Source: Streptomyces sp. WAC06614 (GTDB lineage: Bacteria > Actinomycetota > Actinomycetes > Streptomycetales > Streptomycetaceae). Taken from it: 43,017 nucleotides of DNA. The translations under genes were made by a program, and so were the position numbers. Shown here one piece after another: positions 7,554 through 17,220 of the stretch. Under the pieces are notes generated by a model. The model saw only the letters and a program-made list of their open reading frames with translations. It did not search any database and had not been told where the DNA came from. The stretch's first letter is position 1, and each line of letters starts with the position of its first letter. The stretch covers positions 1-43,017 of the forward strand of contig NZ_RPRY01000023.1 in the NCBI RefSeq assembly GCF_003949795.1. The letters are read 5' to 3'.

Positions 7554-8732
7554 TCAGGGAACGATCTTGACGTAGAAGGGGTCGTTGTCGAGGATGCGGT
7601 TCTCCTCATACACCTTCTGGATGCGTTCGCCTCCCTTGCGGTTGTCGCGGCCGTCTATGAGCCGGGCACTGTATCGGTTGTCGTTCTTCGCGGCGCCTTC
7701 GTAGGTGCTGGAGAAGGGATACTCGTCGCATTCCAGGCCGCTGCCCTCGTAGTTGCCCCAGACATCGTTGCAGGTGGCGATCGCCACGTCCCGGTTCGCG
7801 TCCTGCTTATCGCGGTTGATCAGGCGGTGCAGGGGCTCACTGGAACCGGGGACGGACTTGCCGGGCCACGAGGGGAAGGTGCGTTCGGGCAGCTGCTGGG
7901 CGTCGAGGATGTGCCGGGCGCTCTGATCGACTTCCGGGTCTTTCAGACTCATGGTCAGCTCGACACGGGCCTCGACGAACACCGTGCCCTTGTGCTTTCC
8001 GGCAGCCCGCCCGGTGTAGTCGAAGCGGACGTTGGAGTACGCCATGTTCGAGTCGACCCAGGGCACGGCTGTCGGTGAGGTGATGTTCATTGCAAGGTTG
8101 ACCTGCCCGGCGACGCGTTGTGCGTTGGCGGCGTCCACACGGCCGGTGTCGGGGGAGGTGTAGGTCAGGACCCACTGGGGCTTGGTCTTCCACTGCTCGA
8201 TGGTGTCCTCGCGGCTGGTCACTGCCGGCTTGGTCATGGCCGGGTTGGGGTCACTGGCGGAGGCGTTGATCGAATGGGAGAAGGACTGTCCGAGCTTCCA
8301 GGTGGCCGGGTTCTCACCGGCAACGGCCTTGGCCCGGATGTTCTCGATGCTGGTGACGTAGTCCACGCGGCGGGATCCGTCGTAGGAAAAGCCGAGCATC
8401 CACAGGTCGAACCACAGCTCGCCGCGCAGCCGCCGCCTGTCGTCGAGGAGCTTGAGGTAGACGGGCTGGTGCACGCATGTCTCGAAGCGGTTCTTGATCC
8501 AGCCCTTCTTGGTCTTGGCCTCGGGGTGGGCAGCGCATTCGGTGCGCAGGTTCCCCTCGTCGGCGGCTGGGCCGTTGACCGCGAGGGTATGGCGAATCGT
8601 TTCTTCCGGCGCGGCGGTCGCAGCCGTCGTGGCGGTGAGGAGGAAGGCGAACAGGGCCGCGAACACCGCGCTCGTCCGGCGGGTCAGATGAGAGCGGCGC
8701 TGGCCGGCCATGGGGTCACGTGGCAGACGCAT
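7554..8732 (-). CDS. Secreted NucA/NucB-type deoxyribonuclease domain protein
   Basis: About 392 residues from the ATG at 8732, chosen because AGGAG (8738-8742) lies 5 bases upstream; a longer frame to 8774 has no such site. Residues 1-40 form a signal peptide (twin Arg, then AVFAALFAFLLTATTAATAA). The central 200 residues are beta-rich and unrecognised. The C-terminal 90 residues hold GLECDEYPFSSTYEGAAK followed by RDNRKGGERIQKVY, matching the NucA/NucB DNase signature DEYPFAST-EG with its acidic pair and downstream Arg/Asn. Secreted members degrade extracellular DNA or act as antibacterial toxins. The gene lies 29 bases after a second secreted protein and 18 before a small cytosolic one, forming an operon. 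Confidence 0.8.
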   Translation of the reverse strand: MRLPRDPMAGQRRSHLTRRTSAVFAALFAFLLTATTAATAAPEETIRHTLAVNGPAADEGNLRTECAAHPEAKTKKGWIKNRFETCVHQPVYLKLLDDRRRLRGELWFDLWMLGFSYDGSRRVDYVTSIENIRAKAVAGENPATWKLGQSFSHSINASASDPNPAMTKPAVTSREDTIEQWKTKPQWVLTYTSPDTGRVDAANAQRVAGQVNLAMNITSPTAVPWVDSNMAYSNVRFDYTGRAAGKHKGTVFVEARVELTMSLKDPEVDQSARHILDAQQLPERTFPSWPGKSVPGSSEPLHRLINRDKQDANRDVAIATCNDVWGNYEGSGLECDEYPFSSTYEGAAKNDNRYSARLIDGRDNRKGGERIQKVYEENRILDNDPFYVKIVP

Positions 8733-8761
8733 GGGGGCTCCTGAACGGGGGACAGTACGGG

Positions 8762-10141
8762 TCATCGGGCGCACATCTGCCCCCAGCAGGCGTCAAGGAG
8801 CTGGCCGCTCACGGCCGAGTAGGTGGCACGGAACCCGCGGACGGCGGTGCCGCGGGCGGAAAGGCCCTTGGTCGTCGCCTGCGACTCCACCGTCCAGACG
8901 GCACCAGCTTCAGGCTGCGGGTCGGCCGAAGGCGCCGTCTTGCCCGCGGTGTCGCGGCTGCTGCCCGTGCTGACGTGAACGTCCTGCACCGGGACGCCGA
9001 ACGCTGCCGCAGCGCGCCCACGGATCTCCACCGGCGACGGAAGCGGAGGCGTTGCGGACCGCGCCGACGGCGCATGCGTGGGGCGCGATGCCGTGGGTGT
9101 CAGAGCGGCGGCGTTGCACTGCTTGGCGGTGCGTACGCACTCGGCCAGCCCCGGCACCGTCGCAAGGCAGCTGTTGGGGTCCTCGGCCATACACCGGGCG
9201 AGTGCGCCCTGGTCAGTCCCGTTGAACGTGCCGACTGGGGCAGGGTCGACACGGCCGGGTGCCGACTGCGGCACGAACGGAGCGGTTCGCGGCGCGACGG
9301 GGGAGGAGCCGGCCGCGCCAGGCTTGCTGACGGTCCACTGTGTGAACTTGGTGTTGTCGGTCAGCTTTGCGTTGAAGCAGTTGGGGGGAGCGTAGGTGAA
9401 GTTCGGGTCCCACGGACTCTTCTGGCCGCAGATGCCCAAGGTGACAGCCTGCGCGGTGTCGGCGGTGGCGGAGCGGGACCAGGTCTTGTTCTCGGCCATG
9501 TACTGGACCCGGTTGGCTATCTCGGGGACCGTTACGTACTGCGGACCCATGACCTCCAGGCCGATGTCGATGCGGTTGGGGTTGCCCCGCGGGACTTTCA
9601 ACTGGTCGGTGGTGGAGCCGACCCAGTTGAAGTCGTACAGCACGTCCCACTGGTCCCCGCTGGCCTGCCGAATCGTCATGTAGGTGTGGTTGACGTTGTT
9701 CGGCTTGTCCGGGTCGATGCCCTGGGTGATGGCGTGGGTCTTGCCGCCGCTGTTGCCGACCTCGGTCCATCGCGGACCGTACGTACTGCCCGTGGGGCCG
9801 GTCTTCTCCGCGTACAGTCCGAGCTCGATGTGGTTGGCGAACATGCCGCCCTCGGTGTTGGGCACCATGGTCAGGTAGTTCGACGCCTGTACCGTCGTCC
9901 CCTGGGGCGCCGCACTGTCGAACGTGATGGGTGTGTTTCGCCAGGTGGCAAAGGCGCCGATCACCGGCTGGCCGGGCTGTGAACACGCCACCGCCCAGAA
10001 GACGATTCTGGCCTGATGCGTTTCACTGCAACTGGCGGTGGGTGGACTCGCGCTTGCCGGTGCGGCTGCTGCCAGGGACAGCACTGCGGCGGATGCCGCT
10101 GCGGATAAGGATGCGGCGAGCCTTCTCTTCGCGCGGAACAC
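8762..10141 (-). CDS. Large secreted protein of unknown function, first gene of the nuclease operon
   Basis: A 459-residue protein with a GTG start (GGAGA 4-5 bases upstream) and a clear signal peptide (MFRAKRRLAASLSAAASAAVLSL, cut after ASA near residue 32). The exported part is Asn/Gly/Thr-rich and beta-like up to about 270. A Pro/Ala/Ser linker follows (275-310), then a Cys-containing segment (RCMAEDPNSCLATVPGLAECVRTAKQC) and a C-terminal domain ending LLDACWGQMCAR. Cysteines appear paired, as in oxidised exported proteins. No enzyme motif was recognised. It is co-transcribed with the NucA/NucB protein 29 bases downstream and may help its export, cell binding or activity. Confidence 0.75.
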   Translation of the reverse strand: MFRAKRRLAASLSAAASAAVLSLAAAAPASASPPTASCSETHQARIVFWAVACSQPGQPVIGAFATWRNTPITFDSAAPQGTTVQASNYLTMVPNTEGGMFANHIELGLYAEKTGPTGSTYGPRWTEVGNSGGKTHAITQGIDPDKPNNVNHTYMTIRQASGDQWDVLYDFNWVGSTTDQLKVPRGNPNRIDIGLEVMGPQYVTVPEIANRVQYMAENKTWSRSATADTAQAVTLGICGQKSPWDPNFTYAPPNCFNAKLTDNTKFTQWTVSKPGAAGSSPVAPRTAPFVPQSAPGRVDPAPVGTFNGTDQGALARCMAEDPNSCLATVPGLAECVRTAKQCNAAALTPTASRPTHAPSARSATPPLPSPVEIRGRAAAAFGVPVQDVHVSTGSSRDTAGKTAPSADPQPEAGAVWTVESQATTKGLSARGTAVRGFRATYSAVSGQLLDACWGQMCAR

Positions 10142-10845
10142 ATGTCTCCGATCTCGTTGATCAATGACGTGACCGCGTGAACCTATCGAACAGATGTATG
10201 CGCCACTGGGTTATCTACCGACTTGGCCGGATGTCTACTCTTTGGGCGGCTACGGGGTTTGCGATTCCCGACGCGAGCATGCGGAGGCAAGTCGCCGAAA
10301 GGATGTGTGTGGGGACCTGGTGACAGGTCCCCACGTATCGCCCGAGAGTAGGGAAGGAGGCTCGCGATGGGCGAGGCCGGCCAGTGTGGTGGGCGACTTC
10401 GCCAGCTGTGATCTCCACGCGGTCCGTGTGAACCGTGGACTGAGGAGAGGATGGTCGATCGGGAACGGGCCGCAATGGCCGTATGGGCTGCTGACCAGCC
10501 CATGAGAGCGCCTTGGTTGGACTCGAAGCTTCGGCCGAGCGCTCAGAAGAGACCCATACGTTTCGCCGCGCCCACCCCTCTGACCAGCGGCGGAGCACTG
10601 CTGGAGTCGCTTCGAGGACCGACTGCCACGCCTGTTCACCGGAAGGCGCGGTTCCGGCGTCCTGCGAGGACGGCCAGGTCGGACGCATCTGACCTGGCCT
10701 TCTCTGAGCAGCCTTGGGATTCGAACCTGAGACCTACGCATTACGCCTATGGCGGGTCGGTCACAAGTGCTGGACCTCGGCCGGGAAGCCGTCAGACAAG
10801 GTCGGTGCGATGGTGGACGCTTCGGCTGATCGCCTGGTTCTTCCT
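10142..10845. other. Gene-poor stretch with a tRNA-derived remnant
   Basis: About 700 bases without a convincing gene. Open frames here lack family motifs and good start sites. It should contain the promoter of the secreted-nuclease operon near 10,150-10,200 and carries a 29-base tRNA-like fragment at 10717-10745. Confidence 0.55.
10717..10745 (-). other. tRNA-Thr(CGT)-like 3'-half fragment, probable att remnant
   Basis: Read on the minus strand, 29 bases run from the anticodon (CGTAA) through the 3' anticodon stem, variable loop and T-loop (GGTTCGAATCC). The sequence then stops resembling a tRNA: the 3' T-stem does not pair and no acceptor stem follows. The 5' half is absent as well. Anticodon loop to T-loop is the usual identity segment of tRNA-targeting integrative elements such as the pSAM2 type, so this is probably a stranded att site, not a tRNA gene. 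Confidence 0.55.
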
Positions 10846-11768
10846 TCACCCGCGGCCCCGGAGGGTGGGCACGCAGAAACGCGCGGAGACCCCGGGTCCC
10901 GGGGCCTCCGTTTTTGACACACCGGTCGGGCGACGTGGCGTGCCTATGGCGGAGTTGACGGTGCTCCTACCCGTCGGGCCTGTTCTCGTCGGGGGTACAG
11001 CCGCGAGTTGCCAGCGCAGGTCCCCGTGGGCGGGTACGAGACGTCGGCTCAGTGTGGTGAGCTGGAGCGCTTCCTGGCGTACTACGGTTCCGCTGCTGAG
11101 CGCGAGAGTTGTGCGGGCGGCGAGCGGTGCGGGGAGCCAGGTGCTGACGGTGCGGGCGGCGTCAGGGGCGATGGCGGTGGCGCTTCGCCGGGCGCACGTG
11201 AGGAGTGCCGCGTAGAGGCCGCTTGCCGGGGTGAGTGGGGGAAGGCCGGCTGCCACGGACCGTTGGCTGGCCAGCGTGACGCAGTGCAGCCCGTCGTAGT
11301 CCAGGTCGCCGTAGTAGAGGATCTCTGTGAGCGGATGCCCGGTTTCGCTGAGGCGCTCGGGGAGCGTGGTGATGCTGGCGGCGATGCGATCACCGTCTCC
11401 GAAGGCGATCCAGCCCACTTCGTGAGGGCAGGGCCACTGCCGCAGGATGCGGCGGAGGTTGTCGAAGGTGGCCGTGTTCTCGACGATGAGCAGCCATGGC
11501 GCCGGACCGAGCTCGATGATGTTCAGGGGCTCGGGGGTGAGGTAGGCACGCAGGTGCGTGTCGATGCTGAGGAGACCGTCGGTAACCCATTTCGCGTCGT
11601 GGATGCCGTCGAGGAACTTTTCGTCTCCGAACAGTTCGAAGGACCGGTCGCGCAGGGGTATGAGCTCGCGGGTGGCGCTCCCGGCGAGGATCAAGTCGTT
11701 GAGACGGGTGAAGAGTCGGTAGTCGTGGGGGGAGAGCCGGCGGCCTTCGAGGAAGGGCAGTGTTCCAC
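10846..11768 (-). pseudogene. JetD-like (Wadjet) TOPRIM protein, 5'-truncated remnant
   Basis: The frame encodes the C-terminal half of a JetD/DUF2220-type protein: RRLSPHDYRLF, then LLIVENTATF (the TOPRIM Glu) and EILYYGDLDYDGL (the DxD), then WLPAPLAARTTLALSSG. JetD is the topoisomerase-VI-like nuclease subunit of the Wadjet plasmid-defence complex. The N-terminal arm is missing and no JetA, JetB or JetC is nearby, so it cannot work as Wadjet. The homologous part begins at about 11768, where it abuts another 5'-truncated gene on the opposite strand. The last 50 codons or so run through a terminator-like hairpin and are probably not native, so the true C-terminus was near 11,030. Confidence 0.65.
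10884..10915 (+). terminator. Strong hairpin with T5 tract
   Basis: CGGAG-A-CCCC pairs with GGGG-C-CTCCG and is followed by TTTTT at 10911-10915. It is a good intrinsic terminator for plus-strand transcription and would also act on the minus-strand JetD remnant, whose open frame runs through it. Confidence 0.7.
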
Positions 11769-11785
11769 CCAGGAGCGGGCGGGAC

Positions 11786-12736
11786 GAGCTGCCCTGGGTC
11801 GGGGCGCTCGCCGCCCACAGCACCGACCCGGACGCCGCCGCCCAGGCCAGGGCCGCGGCGGAAAGCGCGCTGCGCCGGCTCGGCGAGCTGGCGATCGGCA
11901 CGTTCCCGGGGACGCTGCTGCCCAACTCCCTGGTGAGCGAACTGTCCCACCTGGCCCGGCAGGTGGAGCTGCCGGCGCCGCTCGTGGAGGAACTCGCGGC
12001 CGACATCTTCATGGGCAGCTTCACCCCGAAGTTCCTGACCGCCGCCCGCGTCGCCGCCGACCTGCTGGAAGGCAGCCTCTACGCGCGCTACTACGGCATC
12101 GACTGCGCGGCGGTCCGGAGCATGGCGGTGCTCCAGGCGGCCCAGAGCCTCGCCCGCGGCGCCCAGGGCGCCCCCGCCTCCGCCGCCGGACGGCCCGCAC
12201 CCGCAGCCGCGTTCGGCCGGATGTGCGTCGAGCGCGCCGAACAGGCCTCGGCGGGCGCCGGATCCGGCGCCCGGTCCTGGTCGCCGGCCGCGAACGGCAC
12301 CGTGATCGAGCAGGCGCAGATCCTCACCACTCACAACCTCGCCGTCCTCGTCCGGCTCGCCGGGGTGGAGCCGGCGGCGGGCTGGGAGGACCTGGCCCGG
12401 GCCGCCTTCATCACGGCCTGCCGGCTGGTCGCCCGCGCGCACGACCACCCGTACCCCCTGGCCACGGTGAAGGACGCGGCGTACGCGTTGCGCCAGATGC
12501 TGTTCCACCTCTCGCTGTGTACCCCCGAGCGCCAGACGGCGCTGGTGGACTGGATCGGTGCGGAAGCCGCACGCCAGCCCTGGCACACCGCGGCCCGCCT
12601 CGCCCCCGCCGTTGCCGGCCTGCGCATGGTCGCCTCCGGCGGCGCCTTCCTCCCGGACGGCACCGCGCTGGGCGGGCTGGCCCGCCGCTTCCTCGGCTGG
12701 ACCACGACCGGCCACTGGCCCACCCGCCGCCTGTGA
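11786..12736 (+). pseudogene. 5'-truncated gene of unknown family
   Basis: The plus-strand frame is coding-like from about 11786 (RDELPWVGALAAHSTDP) to TGA at 12734-12736, about 315 residues. The nearest possible start, GTG at 11933, lies inside an evident continuous domain (SELSHLARQVELPAPLVEELA, then DIFMGSFTPKFLTAARVAADL, then LYARYYGIDCAAVRSM), so the 5' part is missing. The protein is helical and soluble, with no membrane segments. I do not recognise the family. Its upstream boundary is the JetD remnant, also cut at its 5' end and on the other strand; a deletion joining two divergent genes explains both. Translation from the internal GTG cannot be excluded. Confidence 0.5.
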
Positions 12737-12887
12737 CCACCGCCCCCCCGGCCGGACCGCACCGCCTCCCGCGGCGACTGCGGCCCGGCCGGGGGACGGG
12801 CGCCGGGCGGCGCCGGGGGGCGAGGCGCCGGGCCGATTCCGGCCGTGGTCCCGGCGCCGCGCACGCACCCGAGGGAACCGCGCTCCC

Positions 12888-15800
12888 TCAGAGCCAGTAC
12901 GAGAAGCGCAGTGCGCCCCCCTCCTCCCGGTACCGTCCCCGTCCCTCCTTGCCAAAGGGATTCGGAAGCATCCGGATGGCCATCCGCTCCGGATCGCGGA
13001 CGTGGCTCACCACCAGCAGCCGCCACCGGTCGTTCCCCGCGGAGCGCTGCGCCTCGCGCACCTCGCTCTCGCCCAGCTCGATGCGCCCGCCGTCGCCCTG
13101 GGTGGCCTTCACCTCGAACATGAGGGGGCGCTTGCCCGACCCCACCCTGAAATCGAATCCCAGGCCGTCGTCCCCGCGCACACCGGGGAAGGCCCGGCCG
13201 GCGTTGGCGGAGACCCAGCTGCTTTCGTCCGTACGCGTCGGGTAGGCGGCCCGCAGCCAGTGGTAGGCGTACCACTCGCCCATGTAGCCGATGGCCTCGC
13301 GCTGAGCCTGGGACAGCCCGGCGTCCCCGCCGCCGGGCCGCCCGGTGCGCACGGTCCCCCGGCCGGAGGACCGCTTCGCCGGAGCGGTCTGCCGCCGGCT
13401 GAACACCGCACGGCCCTGCGGCAGCAGCCCGCGGTCGACGATCCGCTGGAGTTCGGCCGTCAGCTCGGTGAAGTCACCGGACGCTACGAGGACGTCCCTG
13501 CCGCCGATGCCGACCGTCTGCCGGCGGCGCTCCTGCGCCTCGCGTTCCCGGCCCGCCTCGTCGCGCGCCCGGTCCAGGTCAGCCCGGGTCAGCCCGTGCA
13601 GGTGCGGTTCGGCCGTGGGGTGCATCCCCGGCGGCCACGCGTCCGTGGCGGCAAGCCAGAGCACCACGTCGGCCGGGGCGAGGGAACGGAAGTCCAGCGC
13701 ACCGGCCGCATCCAGGTGCGTGATGACGGCTGCCGCCGGGTCTGGTGCGGCGAGGACCGCGGGGAGGCTCCGCCCGGCGGCCTTGACCAGCGCGGCGAGC
13801 TCGGAGGCCATGGCGCTGATGGTCCGCCGGTTCGTACTGCGGACCTGTTCGCGGCCCGGGAGCTGTTCGCCCGTCCGGGGCGTCGGCCGTCCCAACCGGC
13901 GGGTGAGCTGCGCTTCGACGTGCTCCTCCAGCAGCGCGGGACCGGCGCTCTCCACCGCGTACGCCCACTCTGGCGGGATGCCGATCCATTCCAGGGAGCG
14001 CAGCGCGGGCCAGTGCGGCATCGGACGGCGGGCGTCGAAGTCCGCCACCGCGACCCGGCGCAGCCGGTCCACGATGTCCTTGCCGTGCAGGTCCAGGTAC
14101 TGGTGCAGCGCCTCCTCGTGGGCCTCCGCGTGACTGACCGGTCCGTGGTCCGGACCCAGGGACCCCAGCGTGGCGTTGAACTCGGCGAAGCCGACGCCCA
14201 GTCGGGACCGCAGGTCGTCCAGGTCCCGAGCCGAACGGGCCCGGGCGAGGAACTCCTGCGGCGGCAGCGGCAGAGCGTCGGCGTGCCGCTCCAGCGAGGC
14301 CCGGAAGTCCGCCGCGTCCCGGGGCGCCGGCACGGTGAGCCCCCGTGCCTCCTCGACGCCCAGAGCGTGGGCGAGGAAGGGATAGCAGCGCTCCACCACC
14401 AGGCCGATCGCCCCGTCGACACGGTCGCGCGTCTGCTGCAGCTGGGAGGGCGTGACCTCGAGGGCCTCGGCCAGCTGCTCGTCCCCCGGCGCGGGCACGG
14501 CGGCGTACAGGGAGGCGAGGGAGAAGACGGCCAGCCGCAGCCGGGGGCCGAGGTCCGGGCGGTCGATCAGGTCGCCGACCGCCTCCACGATGCGGGGCAC
14601 CTCGCCCCAGCCCGGCTCGGCCTGCGGGGCCAGGAGCAGCGGGTGCTCGGGATCCGCCAGCGGCAGGACCCCGCCCAGACGGTGCGGCATCGTCACGGGA
14701 CGCCCGTCGAGCTCGATCTCCCAGGCGCGGTAGCGGCGCAGGTGCACCCGCCGCACCGCGGAGGTGAGCGCGCTCAGCACCGCTTCACTCGCCCGGGGGC
14801 CGCTCGTGGCGTGGTCGGCGAGGACGGCGACGGCCAACGGCAGCCACGGCAGGTGGCCGACGAGCGGTTCCCCCGAGGTGCCGGGGTCCACCCGCTCGCC
14901 GTCGACGCTCACCGCGAACGCCGCATCGGCCAGCCGCCGGACCGCGCCGGGGCGGCGCCCGCGTCCCAGCAGACCCGCGACCTCGACGGCGACCCCGGGC
15001 GCGACCAGCAGCGGACGCCGCATCTCACGGACCAGCAGCGCCTTCAGGCCCTGCCGCCCATCGCCCACGTAGAGAACCGAGCCCTCTTCGTCCAGCGCGG
15101 ACGGAACGACGGCGGCCGGCTGCTCGCCGACCTCCACCAGCAGGGGAACGTCCTCCTGCAGGGCCGCCCCGGGCTGCTGTGCGAAGTGCTGCCACGCGCG
15201 TTCATTGGCCCGCTGCGCCGCCGGCCGGTCCTCGCCGCCCAAGGCGCCCTCCGCCACCAGCCGACCCACGGCCGCGAGGACCCGCCCGCTGTCCTGCGGA
15301 TCGTCCCACGTCGGCATGCCCAGCCTCCGCAGCCGGTCGCGGACCTTCTCCGGAGCCAGGAGGTGGCGCACGCGGTGGTCGCACGTCAGGAGGTACGGCG
15401 GCTCCTCCTCCGAGCCGTCCGGGCAGTGCCAGACCTCGGCCGGCGGCACGAACCGCGCGGTGCGGTCCCGGCCGCGCACCGGCAGCCAGGGCTGCTCCCG
15501 GACGAAGGCCGCCAACGGCGTCAGCACATACTCCCGCTGCTCCTTCTGGCTCCCCCTGCTGGCCCACGTGCTGCTGAACAGGGCGTTCCCCCAGCGGGCG
15601 AGTCCGTGCAGGACGAGCCGCGCGTAGGCGAACCGAACGTGCTCGCCCAGCCGCTCGACGACGCCCTGCCCGGGCAGGCGGTAGGCGGGAGTCCCCTTGT
15701 ACAGGGTCTGAGGATAGTGCGCACCGGACCGGGAGCGGCCCACGTGCGGCTCCCACTGCGCTTCCACCTCGGGCGGGAGCTTCGCCATCCCGACCAGCCG

Positions 15801-16768
15801 GCGGGTGACCAGCTGCCGGCCCTCCTCCCATACGTCCGCGCCGGCGGACGCAACCGGGGCCAGCCCGTCGGTCACACCGCACTCCGCGAGGAAGGCGCGC
15901 CAGTCCTCGACCTGCTCGCCCTTCCTGAGGAACTCGCCCGGCGCGGCGAGCAGGTTCCCCGCGACGTTCCCCAGTCGAGGAACAGCATGACGGGCACCTG
16001 GGCGCGGGCGAGCTCGTGCAGCCGGCCCCGGACCTCGGTGCGGGCCGTGCCCTCCAGCAGCGGCAGCCGCACCACGGTCACGTGTCCCCGCGCCGCCAGC
16101 TCCCGGCACACCGGCGGCACCTCGGTCAGCGGCAACGGAGCCTGCAGCAGCGGGAATTCCGCCGCCACTTCACGGGCGTCCGGTTCGCCCGCGAGGAACT
16201 CCTCCAGATCGCTGCGCGAAGCGAACCGGAAGCAGTACCCGTCCAGTTCCCGTCCGCCGGGCCGGGTGGGGTCGACTGCGCCAGCGGGGTCGACGACGTC
16301 GGCCGGGTCGGCGAGGTCGGTGGGGTCGGCCGGGTCGACGAGGTCGGCGAGGCGGTCGGGATCGGCGCTGTAGATCTCCGGCGCCTCGCTGATCAGCAGG
16401 ACGCTGCGGAACCCCACCCCCTTGTTGCCGATGCCCTCCCCGACGACCTTCGAGCTCCTGGCGAGCTCGCACACCCGCTTCACGTTCTCCCAGGTGAACG
16501 GGTCGCCGCCGTTGGCGACGTACAGCGTCCCCCACTCGCCCTCGTCCTCGTCCAGCAGGACGTGCACCCGGCCACCGCGACTGCCCCTCGGGTGCGCGTC
16601 GTACCCGTTCTGCAGCAACTCCAGGAGGAACCGGCCGGCATAGGCCTTGGCGTACTCGTCGGTGGCGGCGTTGACCTGCCGGCCCATCCGACGGACCTCC
16701 TCCGACCGGGCCCCGCCCAGCACGAAGTCCGCGAACTCCTGCAACTGCCCGGCACGCACGTTCCCCAC
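12888..16768 (-). pseudogene. Sacsin/Hsp90-type ATPase with C-terminal DUF3883 domain, one frameshift
   Basis: Two overlapping minus-strand frames encode one protein of about 1,290 residues. The start is GTG at 16768 with GGGGGAG 4 bases upstream. The N-terminal GHKL ATPase shows the N-box (FLLELLQNGYDAHP) and the ATP lid (GIGNKGVGFRSVLL), as in sacsin-like proteins. A low-complexity Asp/Pro/Ala run follows. Near 15,970-15,985, after VPVMLFLDW, the frame breaks and the rest (LGNVAGNLLAAPGEFL onward) continues in another frame to 12888. The C-terminus has GEWYAYHWL, DDGLGFDFRV and LMFEVKATQGD, a DUF3883/PD-(D/E)XK-like nuclease fold. Such proteins occur in defence islands; antiphage action is inference. 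The break may be real or a sequencing error. Confidence 0.75.
16262..16370 (-). repeat. In-frame Asp-Pro-Ala repeat within the sacsin-like gene
   Basis: Imperfect tandem units related to GTCGGCGAG / GGTCGAC encode a run of DPADxxDxADP-type residues between the ATP lid and the next conserved segment. The unit length is mostly a multiple of three, so copy-number change would mainly keep the frame. Confidence 0.55.
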
Positions 16769-16879
16769 CGACTCCCCCTCGCCCCGTCTCAGCCGAGACG
16801 CTACCGCTCGCCCCGGCCCGCGGTGTCACGAACGGGAAGACAAGCGGAAGAGCACCGGAAGGAGGGAGACGGGAGGGCC

Positions 16880-17219
16880 TCAGCCCGGGCCGCCCGTCTC
16901 GGCGCCGGTCAGGACGGCGGCCAGTTCCGCCGGGTGACCCAGGGCGACGCAGTGGCCCGCGGCGATCTCCTCGGGGACCACCCCGAGACGTTCCCGTACG
17001 AGGCGGCGCAGGAAGCCGGGCGCAGGGACCATCCCGGCCACCAGCACCAGCACCAGCGCCCCCACCGGCCGGCGGGCGGAGACCAGCGGCGCCGTGAACG
17101 CACCGAACGACTGCCCCACGACCACCAGATCACGCCGCGCGCCGACCGCTCCCAGCACGGCCTCGGCATAGTCGTCCAACGTCAGCGAGTCGTCGTCACC
17201 GAGGTGTTCCTCGCCCATG
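16880..17219 (-). pseudogene. Alpha/beta-hydrolase remnant, 5'-truncated and internally deleted
   Basis: The minus frame encodes DDDSLTLDDYAEAVLGAVG, then DLVVVGQSFGAFTAPLV, a nucleophile elbow (G-Q-S-F-G), then VLVLVAGMVPAPG. It jumps to FLRRLVRERLGVVPEEIAAGHCVALGHPAELAAVL, the region with the catalytic His. The N-terminal core and the part between the nucleophile half and the His (with the acidic residue) are absent. The 5' boundary coincides with an IS701-type transposase remnant at 17221, which probably caused the truncation. It should be non-functional. Confidence 0.65.
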
Positions 17220-17220
17220 C

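Noticed and set aside
10717..10745. Functional tRNA gene
   Set aside because: Only anticodon to T-loop is present; the acceptor stem, D-arm and 3' T-stem are missing.
10846..11768. Working Wadjet system
   Set aside because: JetA, JetB and JetC are absent and the JetD N-terminal half is missing.
11008..13245. Continuous 745-residue plus-strand protein across the JetD region
   Set aside because: The frame is the shadow of the JetD remnant at first and is out of phase with the coding frame of the plus-strand fragment after 11,786.
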